From the NCBI GenBank assembly GCA_030220185.1, contig JASPKZ010004202.1:3087001-3151000 (forward strand): 64,000 bases of DNA. The letters run 5' to 3'. Under the pieces are notes generated by a model. The model saw nothing but the letters and a program-made list of their open reading frames with translations, was not told the DNA's origin and did not search any database. Below are positions 33,018-42,952 of the stretch, one piece after another. This stretch comes from Diploptera punctata. Its lineage: Eukaryota > Arthropoda > Insecta > Blattodea > Blaberidae. A program made the translations under genes and the position numbers. Every line of letters starts with the position of its first letter. Position 1 is the first letter of the stretch.

Positions 33018-33300
33018 AGTATATCCGAGCCGTCGATTCTCCGGCTCTGAAGTTTAGGTTGTACGAGGGGTAAAGGGAGAACTCACCCTCTAATGCCAAT
33101 AAGAAAAGGTTGTAGTGGGAGTGAACGTTTGCCACAACCAATCACTGCTCTTGATGCAGCTATAGCGCGCTAGTAAGGTTTGAAATTGCTGAGATGTTGC
33201 CAGCTGTATGTCTGCTAACCGCATACATAAAGCGGCCACTCCCACTGAATATTCATATCGGCAACACTGTCGCGAAAGGCCGGAGAATCAGTGACTGCAG
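33018..33300. mobile_element. Small TIR element inside LINE A
   Basis: About 280 bp interrupts LINE A. Inverted GATTCTCCGGC lies near the ends (33035-33045 and 33279-33289), with similar GTATA/GTGTA at the junctions. No ORF. Superfamily not determined. Confidence 0.65.
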
Positions 33301-33682
33301 TGTACATGGTCTTTATAAGAAGCTAGATATATTAAGAACAGTTAAGTCTCGCAGACTGCGATGGGCAGTGGAACGAATGGGGAAAGAAATATGTGCATGG
33401 AAGCTTCTTGTTGGAAAACCAGGGGGAAAACTCGCAGCTGTTAGACCAAAAATGGGGTGGGAGAATAAAATGAATCATGATTTGAGGGAAATGGATTATA
33501 CAGGGGATGATTGGAAAACATTATCTCAGGATAGGGATGTATGGAGAGCTTATGTCCGCGCGGCCATGTACATATGGGTACGATAGTGCCAGTGAGTTAG
33601 TTAATTCACACATTCTGTCCCAATTATTCGTCCTTACTTCAATTTCTCAAACGGTTACTCGATTAGTTTTTCATTCGTTTTC

Positions 33683-33918
33683 GTTTTATATCTGGCTTCT
33701 TATAAAGACCATGTAGTTCACTGTTATGAAGTCTTCTTCATTCACCTCTCTGTTCATCTCTCTTCAATCCAAACATTTTCCTAGGAAATTTATTCGGAAA
33801 TACTCGTAATCTCCTTTCCTCTGTTAAAGAAAGAGTCTTTTTTTCGCATCCATATAATATAATTGGGAAAATAACTGTTTTATATAGGGCCTATTTACAT
33901 TTTAATGCTTTTTGAAAG
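33683..33918 (-). mobile_element. LINE A copy 7, internal fragment
   Basis: Reverse LINE A RT tail between ATATCTGGCTTCTTATAAAG and TTTTGAAAGG. The 3' end is missing and the frame is broken. It abuts SINE-1 copy f. Confidence 0.8.
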
Positions 33919-34114
33919 GTGCACCCCTGTGGTCTCGAGGTAGCGCGCTGCCTTGTCATGTAGCGAGCCCGGGTTCGATCCCCGGTCGGGACAGTTTCCT
34001 GGGTGAGGTTTTTATCGGGGTTTTTCCTCACCTGTAAGACAAATGTCAGGAAACGTAAAGCCCAAACAGTCCCCGAAATCATATGGCCATCGCAATCATC
34101 ATCATTCATACTCA
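33919..34114 (+). mobile_element. SINE-1 copy f, 3'-truncated
   Basis: Head CCCCTGTGGTCTCGAGGTAG with B box GGTTCGATCCCC, the conserved middle, and loss of similarity in the CAT-rich tract. The first few head bases are also altered. Confidence 0.85.
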
Positions 34115-34145
34115 TCTTTAATTAAGCTTAGGATTAAGGATTCTC

Positions 34146-34290
34146 CTGGCGCACCATTATCATCATCACCCATCATATCATCGGGGCAACGTAACCTCGC
34201 CTTCCAGGCGCCCCAACCTTAGAAGTGGGTTAAAATTTCATCACTGCCAGGAGGAACACCAGAAATGTCCAAAAGGCAACCTGCAGCATT
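34146..34290 (+). repeat. Family R repeat copy 1
   Basis: About 150 bp shared with 57753-57903: ATCACCCATCATAT, GGGGCAACGTAACC(T), CAGGCGCCCCAACC and CACCAGAAATGTC...GGCAACCTG. No coding sense recognised; possibly a SINE 3' end. Confidence 0.65.
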
Positions 34291-34292
34291 TA

Positions 34293-34679
34293 AAATAACA
34301 ACAACAACAATAATAACAAGAACAAGAACAACAAGGGCAAGGGCAAGAGCAAGAGCAAGAAGAAGAGCAAAAACAAGAAGAAGAAGAGCAACGAGAAAAA
34401 GAAGAAGAAGAGCAACGAGAAGAAGGAGAAGAAGAAGAGCAACGAGAAGAAGAAGAAGAACGAGAAGAAGAAGGAGAAGAAGAAGGAGGAGAAGAAGAAG
34501 AAGAACGAGAAGAAGAAGAAGAAGAACGAGAAGAAGAACGAGAAGAAGAAGAACTAGAAGAAGAACGAGAAGAAGAAGAACGAGAAGAAGAAGAAGAATA
34601 ACGAGAAGGAGAAGAAGAACGATAAGAAGGAGAAGAAGAACGATAATAAGAACGAGAAGAAGAACGAGAAGAAGAATGA

Positions 34680-34761
<82 letters not shown>
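34293..34761. repeat. Purine-rich AAG/AAC/AAT microsatellite
   Basis: About 470 bp almost without T on the plus strand until the (AAT)n end. It moves from AAC to AAGAGC and GAAGAA units with regular AACGAG, then AAT. Large open frames on both strands are repeat artefacts. Confidence 0.95.
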
Positions 34762-34762
<1 letters not shown>

Positions 34763-34985
34763 CTTTTTGAAAGGAGTTGGGACGACAAGAGTCCATGTAA
34801 TGCATAATAGCACACATTTTCGGAATTGAGCCTATGTTTAATTTCTTTGTGCATCTCATTCCTATTTGTGATTATTGTTCCTAGGTATTTGAATTCGGCC
34901 ACTTCTTCAGAATTTCCCTCATTGGTCATTCTCTCGGGGTCTACGAGTTTTAGATCTGAGATATTGCCCGCGGCCATTATGCGTT
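34762..34985 (-). mobile_element. LINE A copy 8, upstream RT part
   Basis: The minus strand reads MAAGNISDLKLVDPERMTNE then EVAEFKYLGTIITNRNEMHK and HRLNSENVCYYALH, giving LINE A coding upstream of most copies here. It is cut at its 3' side by the microsatellite. Confidence 0.8.
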
Positions 34986-35526
34986 GTATTTAGGAAGAAG
35001 AAAGGAGTTTATTTGTTGGAATCAATAGCAGGGAATGTCTTGGAAGATGTTCTCGTAGTGAACTTGGGTTTTCTTGGACCGAATCTAGAGCCGCTTAAAT
35101 GAGGCGAAGTCCTTAAGACGGACAGAAGGCAATGAGTGTAGAAACGTAATGGAGGCTCGCAAAAAGGAAGTCAAAGCGCAGAAACGAAACGGAACAGCAA
35201 GTAGAGTAAGAAGGAAAAGCAATCACCGTCGCCAAGAGCGGACTTGGCGAGCAGACACACACAGTGTTAGTTACAACTTGATGGAGAGCTCAGTGGTTCA
35301 ACTAGATTACCAACCAGTGTCGCACTGTAACTATCTATCTCTATCCGCTTTTATGCTACGGTTTATAATACAGCGTGTCGCGCCCGACGTGACGCAATCT
35401 CGCGTTACGCTCGGCGTGATACTGGTTTCGCATGGAGCGCATAAGGTACAGCGCTTATGTTCATAGAATTGTCGCCAGATGGCACCACATATTTGGGAAA
35501 TCAAAATGACCAACGGTCATAATAAA
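34986..35526. other. Unassigned; short CpG-richer patch
   Basis: Contains a locally GC- and CpG-rich stretch at about 35360-35480 (GCGTGTCGCGCCCGACGTGA). No promoter motif or gene could be supported. Confidence 0.35.
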
Positions 35527-35543
35527 TTTCCAAATGTGTTTAC

Positions 35544-35939
35544 TTACTTACTCACTGGCACTATCGAACCCGTAGGTTCATGGCCGCACGGACATAAGCT
35601 CTCCATACATCCCTATCCTGAGCTAATGCTTTCCAATCATTCCCTGTATAATCTACTTCCCTCAAATCATAGTTAATGTTGTTCTCCCACCTCATTCTAT
35701 TTGACCTCCGGAAAATTTTACCCCAGTAGAACCCATGTCCGCATTTCTTGACGGTTGTATTTTTAAGGTGAAAGATCGTCACTCTTTCGACCAAGGTACT
35801 TATTTCGTCTGGCTTATCACCTTCGACCAGTCCGGCATGGGTAACCCTATCGGCAGCATTGCTACCGCCGGCATAGCTCTCAGGATCATTTAAGCACACA
35901 AGCCACTCCACCACGACAAGGTAAAGATACCATGGAGGG
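35544..35939 (-). mobile_element. Chimeric insertion: family S joined to LINE A 3' end
   Basis: One 17 bp TSD, tttccaaatgtgtttac (35527-35543 and 35940-35956), encloses two unrelated pieces. In minus orientation family S comes first (VVVEWLVCLNDPESYAGG, then HAGLVEGDKPDE), then the last ~155 bp of LINE A (RMRWENNINYDLREVDYTGN to the GTAAG tail). One frame (35561-35974) reads through the junction. Confidence 0.85.
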
Positions 35940-35956
35940 TTTCCAAATGTGTTTAC

Positions 35957-36437
35957 AAAAATTAATGTATACAAACCTGTCCCTGCATGACCTAATGAAA
36001 TAAATTACATACATACTATTTAGTAAACGATAAACTAATCTGATGTACACTAAACTGACCCATCGGAACCTAACAAAATGAAGTGATTGAACATTTATTT
36101 CTTAAAATATGGTTTGGGATTAAATGCAAATGTTGGTCATTCACACATATGTTCTGCCATCTGGTTGATTTAATTTTATAAGCGTTCACGTATGCCAACT
36201 TCAATTCTAACAAAGAACTTTGAAAATAAATTGAGAGGAAAAGCCATAATTTGTGTACATAGATAAACATATTACAATTTTTATAAAAAAAAGTTTTAAG
36301 TATCGTTGCAAAACTTTAAAATAATTCGAAATATTAGCAAAGACAGAAAAATTACCTAGAGCTACAGCATCATATGAATGCTGTATGGAAAATTATAGAA
36401 TAAATTATTCTTTATTTCTTAAATAAACATATAGTAA
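35957..36437. other. Unassigned AT-rich sequence
   Basis: No gene or shared repeat recognised. Confidence 0.4.
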
Positions 36438-36733
36438 AGTGATCCCACAACAGGCCCGGAGGCCCTTGGGGTAGTAGGAGGTTAAGGCTCCCACTTGTTC
36501 TAGACAATTGGTACTTTATGTCAGCCGGGTTGTCAGCCCTGCGTGACGGGCGCCTTTACCCCCAGAACAAGCGTCTGGTACTCTTTTCCGTTAGAGGCTG
36601 AGTCGACCCCAGGGCCATAGTGCCGCCAGAGGGATTGGGTCAGTTAAAAAAATCCTGACCCCAACGGGACTTGAACCCTCGACCCTCCGGCTTGTAGCTC
36701 AGTGCCTTAACCACTACGCTACGGCGTGCCCGG
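36438..36733 (-). mobile_element. SINE-2 copy b, full length
   Basis: In reverse: head GGCACGCCGTAGCGTAGTGG, B box GGGTTCAAGTCCCG, body CCCTGGGGTCGACTCAGCCT and tail ...TGTTGTGGGATCACTTTAC. No obvious TSD. Confidence 0.85.
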
Positions 36734-36734
36734 T

Positions 36735-37518
36735 TGACGAAAATACCAAATTTTAGAATACTTCAGATTTTCGCCTCAGCAGTTTCATCAGGTTTTGAAT
36801 TTAATAGAAGACGAAATTTATGTACATCCATAATATCCCCAAGATACTATATTTACAGCTTTTATTTATCTCTTGACTAAGTTGGAGCCACAATAAACTA
36901 TTTTTTTCTGTACATCTCTGTACTCCTTCACGCTCATATTGTATAGGACTCTATGATTTGCAACAAAACTATCTAACTTTCGTCGTTAAAATTGGAAAGT
37001 TACAAAACAGGTACTGTATTTCCGACATTTTGTCATAAAATCTTAGTTTGTGTTTAGCAATTACACCAATGAGTACGGGTAATATCTTCTATATTCTTTG
37101 TTTGCGCTGGAAAATTGCGTCCCGGATTCAAGAAATTCAAATTCACGACGCGACATGTCAGCGCAAAATTTTTCGCGCCAGAAATTTGCGTTATAGATAA
37201 ACCATAGCATTAAAGTTATCCTCATCAAAACAAAACCATGTGACTTGCTCGCTTTTCATTGGTTATGGCCACCGACGTACATTGTAGAAGCAATGTCCTT
37301 CCGCCATTCGCGCCGCAATTACTGTCACTTTTGACAGGGAGATGACGACACAGCAACAGAAGACTCGATACTTTCAGCCATTTTGTTTTTCATGAGAATC
37401 GACTGAAGAATGACTTAAATGCATCACCCAATTGTTATAAACTATTTTAAGTTGTAATTATTGATTAGTTTAGAATATTTTGTACATTTTGAATATTATT
37501 ATTTTCGACATAGGCTTT
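36735..37518. other. Unassigned sequence
   Basis: No gene or shared repeat recognised. Confidence 0.4.
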
Positions 37519-37760
37519 CACGGCAGATGATGATCTTGAAGAAGATTTCCGGGCTGTAAGGCCGTAGTCTTGAGGCTTGTAGTTCTCCAACGTTTCTCCA
37601 GAGACTGCATCCTCAAGGGTTGTCTTGAGACTCCTATTGTCCAGTGGAGAAATTGCCAGTCTCAAAACAACCCTTGAGGATGCCAGACGCAGTCTCTGGC
37701 GAAACGTCGGGGAACTACAAGCCTCAAGATCACGGCCAACAGCTCGGAAATCTTTTACAA
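37519..37760. repeat. Inverted pair with decayed hammerhead-like core
   Basis: TCTTGAGGCTTGTAGTTC at about 37567 reappears inverted as GAACTACAAGCCTCAAGA near 37712. The plus arm has TTGAGGA (37674-37680), a 6 bp stem GCCAGA/TCTGGC, GAAAC and GTC (37706-37708): hammerhead order with one core change (T for C3). Possible Penelope-like terminal repeat. Confidence 0.5.
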
Positions 37761-37790
37761 GATCATTATTATTTTCATTCACAAAGAATA

Positions 37791-38283
37791 ACACTGGTCA
37801 ACATGATTTTTGTCTCATGAGTACCAAAAGTTGTACTTAATGAAGTTTTTTTATCGTGTTTTCAAATATGTATTCGGAATTTCTCCATCACCCACAGTTT
37901 TTTATTTCAATTTCAATTAATGGATTTAAATAATTATTTTTTTAATAAACGTTTTTTCGTCCATTTGTCCATTATAAAATAAAACGGGGAACACTTTCAA
38001 CAGGAGATTTCAGCTATGGAAAAGAGATATCAAGGCACATGGATTCCTAATATGCTGGCCGATTATTGTTGGACCATCAAGAGGGATGCTCCACAGGCGA
38101 AATATAGCAGAAAATCGTAATTTCTTACTTTATAGGTGAATATTGTATAGAAAATATTAAAATGTTTGAAATTATAAATTCCTGTCTCTCGGAAACCTTG
38201 CATGATGGAGAAAAACCGATATCATATTTGAATTCAGGAGAAAAAATAATATCAGAATCACATATTTTTCTTTCTGAGACAAA
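37791..38283 (+). mobile_element. Foldback element V2, left half
   Basis: Matches the left arm and spacer of V1 (ACACTGGTCAACATGATTTT, CCTAATATGCTGGCCGATTA, TTGAATTCAGGAGAAAAAAT). The right arm is absent. A LINE A fragment follows. Confidence 0.8.
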
Positions 38284-38302
38284 AAAAGTTTTTTTGTTGT
38301 TC

Positions 38303-38392
38303 AGTGTTATTGTTCCTAGGTATTTGAATTCAGCCAATTTCTCAAAATTTCTCTCATTTGTCTTTAGCTGTCCATTTCCATTATATGTAGGA
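38303..38392 (-). mobile_element. LINE A fragment, EFKYLG region
   Basis: Reverse match to the LINE A segment coding for EFKYLGTI (plus: TTGTTCCTAGGTATTTGAAT), truncated on both sides. Confidence 0.7.
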
Positions 38393-39072
38393 GAGTCATA
38401 ATACCCCGATGTAAGCCGACATAATATTTCCAAGAGCTGTTTAAAGAAGTAATTCTGCTTGAAATAATTCATCATAATGTGAGAAAAATGTTGAATAAGT
38501 CTGTGACATGATAATTGTAATTCAATTTGTATGATCTGTTGTATTTGAAACATTAATGTATTTCTTGATATCTTTCGTAATCCTCTTGAAATGGAGTTTT
38601 ATAAAGAATGGTAAAGCTTTTTTTTCGAAGTAATTGCAGTTTCTCGTTACCATTTTTCGTTTCAGGGTGGATGCATTCATCAGACTGAAGAGGTTCAATC
38701 AGTCTCTATCCAGTTCCCGGTGTGTTTATTTCCAACCACCCTGTGGCCGTTTGTCTTCTATCCGGCGACCATGTAAGTATCCATCTTGTACAATCTGGGT
38801 ATTCTGTATTGGCTACTTCCACAACTGTAAGTGCTGTTCCATTTTATTTAAATCACCACTTCCTTTCAAATATACAATTATTTATAATAATACAGTCGTA
38901 TTAAAGACGCTGTCGTTGAGATGACAATTATTTCTGATGTTAAATGATTTTAGTATAACTGCTGCATTTATTAATTTCGTCCATTAAATTAATAAGGAGG
39001 TGAAATGTGGAGATTGAAATGAGAATTACAATAATCAATTGAGTTGGTGTTTACTTGATGAAAATCCATATT
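38393..39072. other. Unassigned sequence
   Basis: No gene or shared repeat recognised. Confidence 0.4.
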
Positions 39073-39135
39073 TATTAATTAAATAAAAATAAAACGTAGT
39101 TTTATTTGATTTTCATATTTATTATATAATTCAGT

Positions 39136-39168
39136 GACAGCTGTTTCGGTACGCTGTACCTTTTTCGG
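39136..39168 (-). ncRNA. Hammerhead-like motif, mutated core
   Basis: Reverse copy of the motif at 39640-39672. Stem II and GAAAC are kept, but the core reads CCGAAAA instead of CTGAAGA, changing two conserved positions. Expected to be inactive. Confidence 0.5.
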
Positions 39169-39639
39169 ACATGTTAACAAATTATGAATTGTGTTCCAAC
39201 TGATCTAAGCAACAATACAACAATATTTATTTAAATTTTTAAATTTAACAAAGGGGATTCATTCAAATCAAGTTGAGAATTTAACAGTTTTTTACTACTT
39301 TTAAATTTATTAATTTCTACAGCCTCCAAAAGATCTAACTTCTTACTCTTATCACAAATATGTAAAATTTCAAAATTTGGATCGAAACAATACTAACCAC
39401 CTATTCCAATTTAATCATTGTTTCGATCCAAATTTTGAAATTTTACATATTTGTGATAAGGGTAAGAAGTTAGATCTTTTGGAGGCTGTAGAAATTAATA
39501 AGTTTAAAAGTAGTAAAAAACTGTTAAATTCTCAACTTGATTTGAATGAATCCCGTTTGTTAAATTTAAAAATTTAAATAAGTATTATTGTATTGTTGCT
39601 TAGATCAGTTGGAACACAATTCATAATTTGTTAACATGT

Positions 39640-39672
39640 CTGAAGAAGGTACAGCGTACCGAAACAGCTGTC
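39640..39672 (+). ncRNA. Hammerhead ribozyme-like motif
   Basis: Order CTGAAGA (39640-39646), stem II GGTAC-AGC-GTACC, GAA, short stem III ACA-GC-TGT, and C at 39672 after GT, giving a GUC cleavage triplet. All conserved core positions are present. Stem I is weak: two adjacent pairs, then AATTCA (about 39619) could pair with TGAATT downstream. Hammerheads with minimal stem III are known in Penelope-like elements and may act as dimers. Confidence 0.6.
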
Positions 39673-39739
39673 ACTGAATTATATAATAAATATTAAAAAT
39701 CAAATAAAACTACGTTTTATTTTTATTTAATTAATAGAA

Positions 39740-40535
39740 TTACAATAATTGGTGGTTCAATTATTCAGGAAATTTTAATTAATTGCCTAAATATATGGTA
39801 ACACATATATTTTCATTTTTTTGTAAATATGGAAAACATTCTTTTTTTTAAAAGAAAATTCTAGTTGAATATCGTTCCAAAAATCTGAAGTATTGTCCAG
39901 GGGAAATGTTAATACTTTTGCACGGTCTGCGACCCTTCTGGTCCCTGAACCCTGAAAAGTACGTTACCATATTTGGATCTTTACTGGCCTAGAAAGAGAG
40001 AATCTATTGATATATTTATTTATCCTAATTATAGCGTCCAGTTCATAAATGTACGTGCTATCTATTTTCCTTTGCCCGGGCCCAACGGAGGCAAAGATTG
40101 ATTCATCTTTCCTGTGTAGATTTATTAACATATATTAATTATTAATAAGAATTCTTAAACGCACTGTAGTAATTTATATGTCTCTTATTTAACTCAGTAT
40201 AATATTTATAATCATGAAAGCTAGAAGGCAGAGGGGAGCTAATGTAACGTTGAGAAAGCTTGTATATAGGAAAAATATAAGGCAGCAATAGCATAGCTAA
40301 CAAGCACAGTAATTAAACATTCTTGTTTACTTAAAATATAATTTAATATTCCAATTATTAGTCTGATATTAAAATATGAAAAGAAATAATTCTTGATCAT
40401 TACAAAACTTTAAAGAAAACATGAATACATAAATAATATAAATATAAATCAATTAATCTGGTCATTACTTGAATCCAGATCTGTGGACAATAATAAGAGA
40501 AAATTACAATATTTACTCACACAAGCACTCATGCA
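39740..40535. other. Unassigned AT-rich sequence
   Basis: No gene or shared repeat recognised. Confidence 0.4.
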
Positions 40536-40835
40536 TACCTTTTAGTCCAGCCGAAGGTTAGGGTCCATATCCCCGGATACCCTACCCTGGCTTACCGGAT
40601 CAAAAACCAAACAACACAGCTCTCCTGGAGCTGACTGACGTCATCCAGACGATGAACCAAGGAATGAATTGAATGATGAATGACCCTGTTTACAACTTGC
40701 TTCACATATTTGAGTGTTCCGAGGAAGAGGGGAAGTTGCGCACTTACAGACAGCGCAGAGGGAAGGGGTAGGAAGTTGAGTGGGAGTAAGGACAAAGAGG
40801 AAGGAAATTGGCACAGTTCATAAATCTCACCGAAG
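40536..40835 (-). repeat. Family T repeat copy 1
   Basis: Shares, in reverse, the ~300 bp unit at 62783-63078 (GAACTATGCCAATTTCC, CGCAACTTCC, TCCAGGAGAGCTG, CTTGCCGG/CTTACCGG region). Unknown class; possibly a SINE. Confidence 0.65.
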
Positions 40836-41106
40836 AGGGACGAAAACAGTGCATAGATGTCACGTACCGAAATTGTACTTTTGGTACACTTTCACATTGT
40901 TTCATAAATTCTAAGTTAGAATAATATAGGCCTATATATATGCACGATAATCATATGTTTCATTGTAACGTATTGCTTCTCTCCATTAGAGGAATACATT
41001 TTCTACCAAATGACAGACTGTCATACTTCTCTCGATTTTAGCGAGTTCCGAAGGAATGAACTATTGAGATTGTTCTCATGAAAATATTTTTTTTACCATT
41101 ACCAAA

Positions 41107-41109
<3 letters not shown>

Positions 41110-41172
<63 letters not shown>
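41110..41172. repeat. (AT)n-(GT)n compound microsatellite
   Basis: About 32 bp of AT followed by about 30 bp of GT. Confidence 0.95.
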
Positions 41173-41175
<3 letters not shown>

Positions 41176-41493
41176 GCGCTACAGCCGAATGGTTAAGGTA
41201 AGAAGCCTTTGTGCAGAGCTATATGACTTTTGCTGGTCGAGTTTCCATGGAGGAAGAAACTTCCTAATGCAATTTCGGTCAGTATGGAACCAGTGCCTAC
41301 ACTATCTACACTAAGTGGCGGCTCCAGATTGAGAAAACCAGCTATAACGGCTGGAGGACCCCACATGCTGATCATATGTCACCCCTAAAATAGCAGGATG
41401 ATCGTTTACTACTGTGATTAACACACATGTAGATGTGCGGCCAGCATCCAGCTAGTAGGCCAAAGTCCTAATTCTATCGCGCCAAGGGCTTTA
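41173..41493 (+). repeat. Possible SINE, tRNA-like start
   Basis: Begins CCCGCGCTACAGCCGAATGG TTAAGG, which looks like a tRNA-derived head (A-box-like), and runs to GCGCCAAGGGCTT before an (AT)n run. No B box was clear and no second copy occurs in the window. Confidence 0.4.
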
Positions 41494-41764
41494 TATATAT
41501 ATATATATATATAATCAGTTATCCCTCAAACGGCCGTAATTTTTGTTTCAACGAAACCATACTTGGGATATAGGTGGTAAGTGAAAAAATAAAATAAGCA
41601 AGGGTTTGCTTTCGATAATCTGCAAAATCGGACCATTTGGTCTAACGAGTTCACCTGAAACAAATTTTAAAATCGTCTTAGCGGTCGCAGAATTCCAAAA
41701 TATTAGGTAAATTACATTGTTTACCATACAATTTAATATATTTTGAGTTCAACTTTTTCGAGAT

Positions 41765-41943
41765 AAGTTTGGACGACAAAAGACTCTGCAATGCATAATA
41801 GCATGCATTTCCAGAATTGAGCCTATGTTTAATTTATTTGTGTATCTCATTCCTATTTGTGATTATTGTTCCTAGGTATTTGAAATCAGCTACTTCTTCG
41901 AAATTTCCTTAATTTATCATTAATTGTCCATTTCCATTATATA
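41765..41943 (-). mobile_element. LINE A fragment, upstream RT part
   Basis: Reverse match from CTCTGCAATGCATAATAGCA through TTGTTCCTAGGTATTTGAAA to the ATTGTCCATTTCC segment. Truncated on both sides. Confidence 0.75.
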
Positions 41944-42007
41944 ATTTCGGAACTTTCTGTGGAGTAAATTATTTCGGAAAGCTATTAATTAATAAATAAT
42001 ACGAGTT

Positions 42008-42215
42008 TTAATCATCTCACCTCATACACTCCGTGTTCTTCAAAGCACAGAACCCCGGTATCTGTAACAGTTATTCCTATCTTCAGCCATATTAAGACTG
42101 TTGAATTATTACAAAAATCCAAGCAGTCGTAAAGATGACTGAACATAGGAACGTTTGTTCCTGAAACCGGTCCTGTGCTTTCAAGAACACGGAGTGTGTA
42201 ATGTTATCAACTTGA
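42008..42215. repeat. Inverted pair with degenerate hammerhead-like core
   Basis: CACTCCGTGTTCTTCAAAGC (about 42028) reappears inverted near 42178-42200. The plus strand has CTGAACA (42139-42145), a perfect stem AGGAAC/GTTCCT, GAAA and a GTC triplet (42170-42172). G8 of the core is C, so activity is unlikely. Probably Penelope-like terminal-repeat remains. Confidence 0.5.
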
Positions 42216-42298
42216 AAACCTCATAATGTTATTTCCCACAATAAGTTTTATGAAATAAGCTAATAAGTATTTTTAGCTCGCTTATAGTATATCCATAC

Positions 42299-42439
42299 GG
42301 TTATAACTTTTGCACTTGTGTGAAATAAAATATTTCCTGTGCAATGAATAGGTGAACGTTTGCTTAAAACCATTGGAAAAAGGCCTTCATTTCACCGATC
42401 TTCAAGAAAAAGTCACCCCCAAATTAATATTAAATACCA

Positions 42440-42499
<60 letters not shown>

Positions 42500-42942
42500 T
42501 ATATATATTTGGGGGTGACCTTTTCTTGAAGCTCAATGAAATGAAGGCCTTTTTCAATGGTTTTAAGCAAACTTTCACCTATTCATTGCACAGGAAATAT
42601 TTTACACCCATTCATTGCACAGGAACAATTTTATTTCACAAAGTCCAAAAAAATTATAACCATAGAGGGTTATAACTGTTTTTCGAAATAAAATATTTCC
42701 TGTTCAATTAATGGATGAAAAGTTACTAAAAACCATTGGAAAAGTCCTTCATTTCACTGAGCTTCAAGAAAAGGTCACCCCCAAATCAGTATTAAATATT
42801 GATATATAAAGATATTTGGGGGTGATCCTTTTTTGAAGCTCAATGAAATGAAGAACTTTTTCAGTGGTTTTAAGTAAAAGTTCATCCATTCGTTGCACAG
42901 GAAATATTTTATTTCACAAAAGTCCAAAAAGTTATAACCCTA
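42299..42942. mobile_element. Two tandem hairpin elements with 10 bp TSD
   Basis: Two successive palindromic units (about 42299-42672 and 42670-42942) share arms with GGTTATAAC, AATATTTCCTGT and GGTCACCCCCAAA. The first loop is a long (AT)n tract (42440-42508). atatccatac flanks the pair (42289-42298 and 42943-42952). Long TIRs with a 9-10 bp TSD would fit a Mutator-like origin, but no transposase is present. Confidence 0.7.
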
Positions 42943-42952
42943 ATATCCATAC

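Larger units (their letters stand above)
31804..33604 (+). mobile_element. LINE A copy 6 with three nested insertions
   Basis: LINE A sequence is found at 31804-31857 (ending AAAAAACGTTAAACTGA), 32843-33017 and 33301-33604, ending GTGCCAGTGAGTTAG. Between these lie foldback F3, which itself holds SINE-4 b, and a small TIR element. Coding is disrupted by the insertions and further substitutions. Confidence 0.85.
39073..39736. mobile_element. Penelope-like 664 bp palindrome
   Basis: Arms 39073-39391 and 39417-39736 are near-perfect inverted copies around a 25 nt loop. Each arm carries the end of a coding region; the plus arm reads HCFDPNFEILHICDKGKKLD and LLEAVEINKFKSSKKLLNSQ, resembling the C-terminal end of Penelope-like proteins after the GIY-YIG domain. 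A terminal repeat with a hammerhead-like motif follows. Family assignment is from motif recognition only. Confidence 0.7.

Noticed and set aside
34219..34977. Open frames up to 252 codons rich in Leu, Ser, Arg or Tyr on both strands
   Set aside because: Produced by the purine-rich microsatellite joined to a LINE A fragment; composition only.
35149..35466. 105-codon plus-strand open frame
   Set aside because: No recognisable domain, no repeat relatives, ordinary length for chance; no evidence of coding.
35360..35480. CpG-rich patch as a promoter
   Set aside because: Only ~120 bp, no TATA or initiator context with a following gene, and no transcript evidence available.
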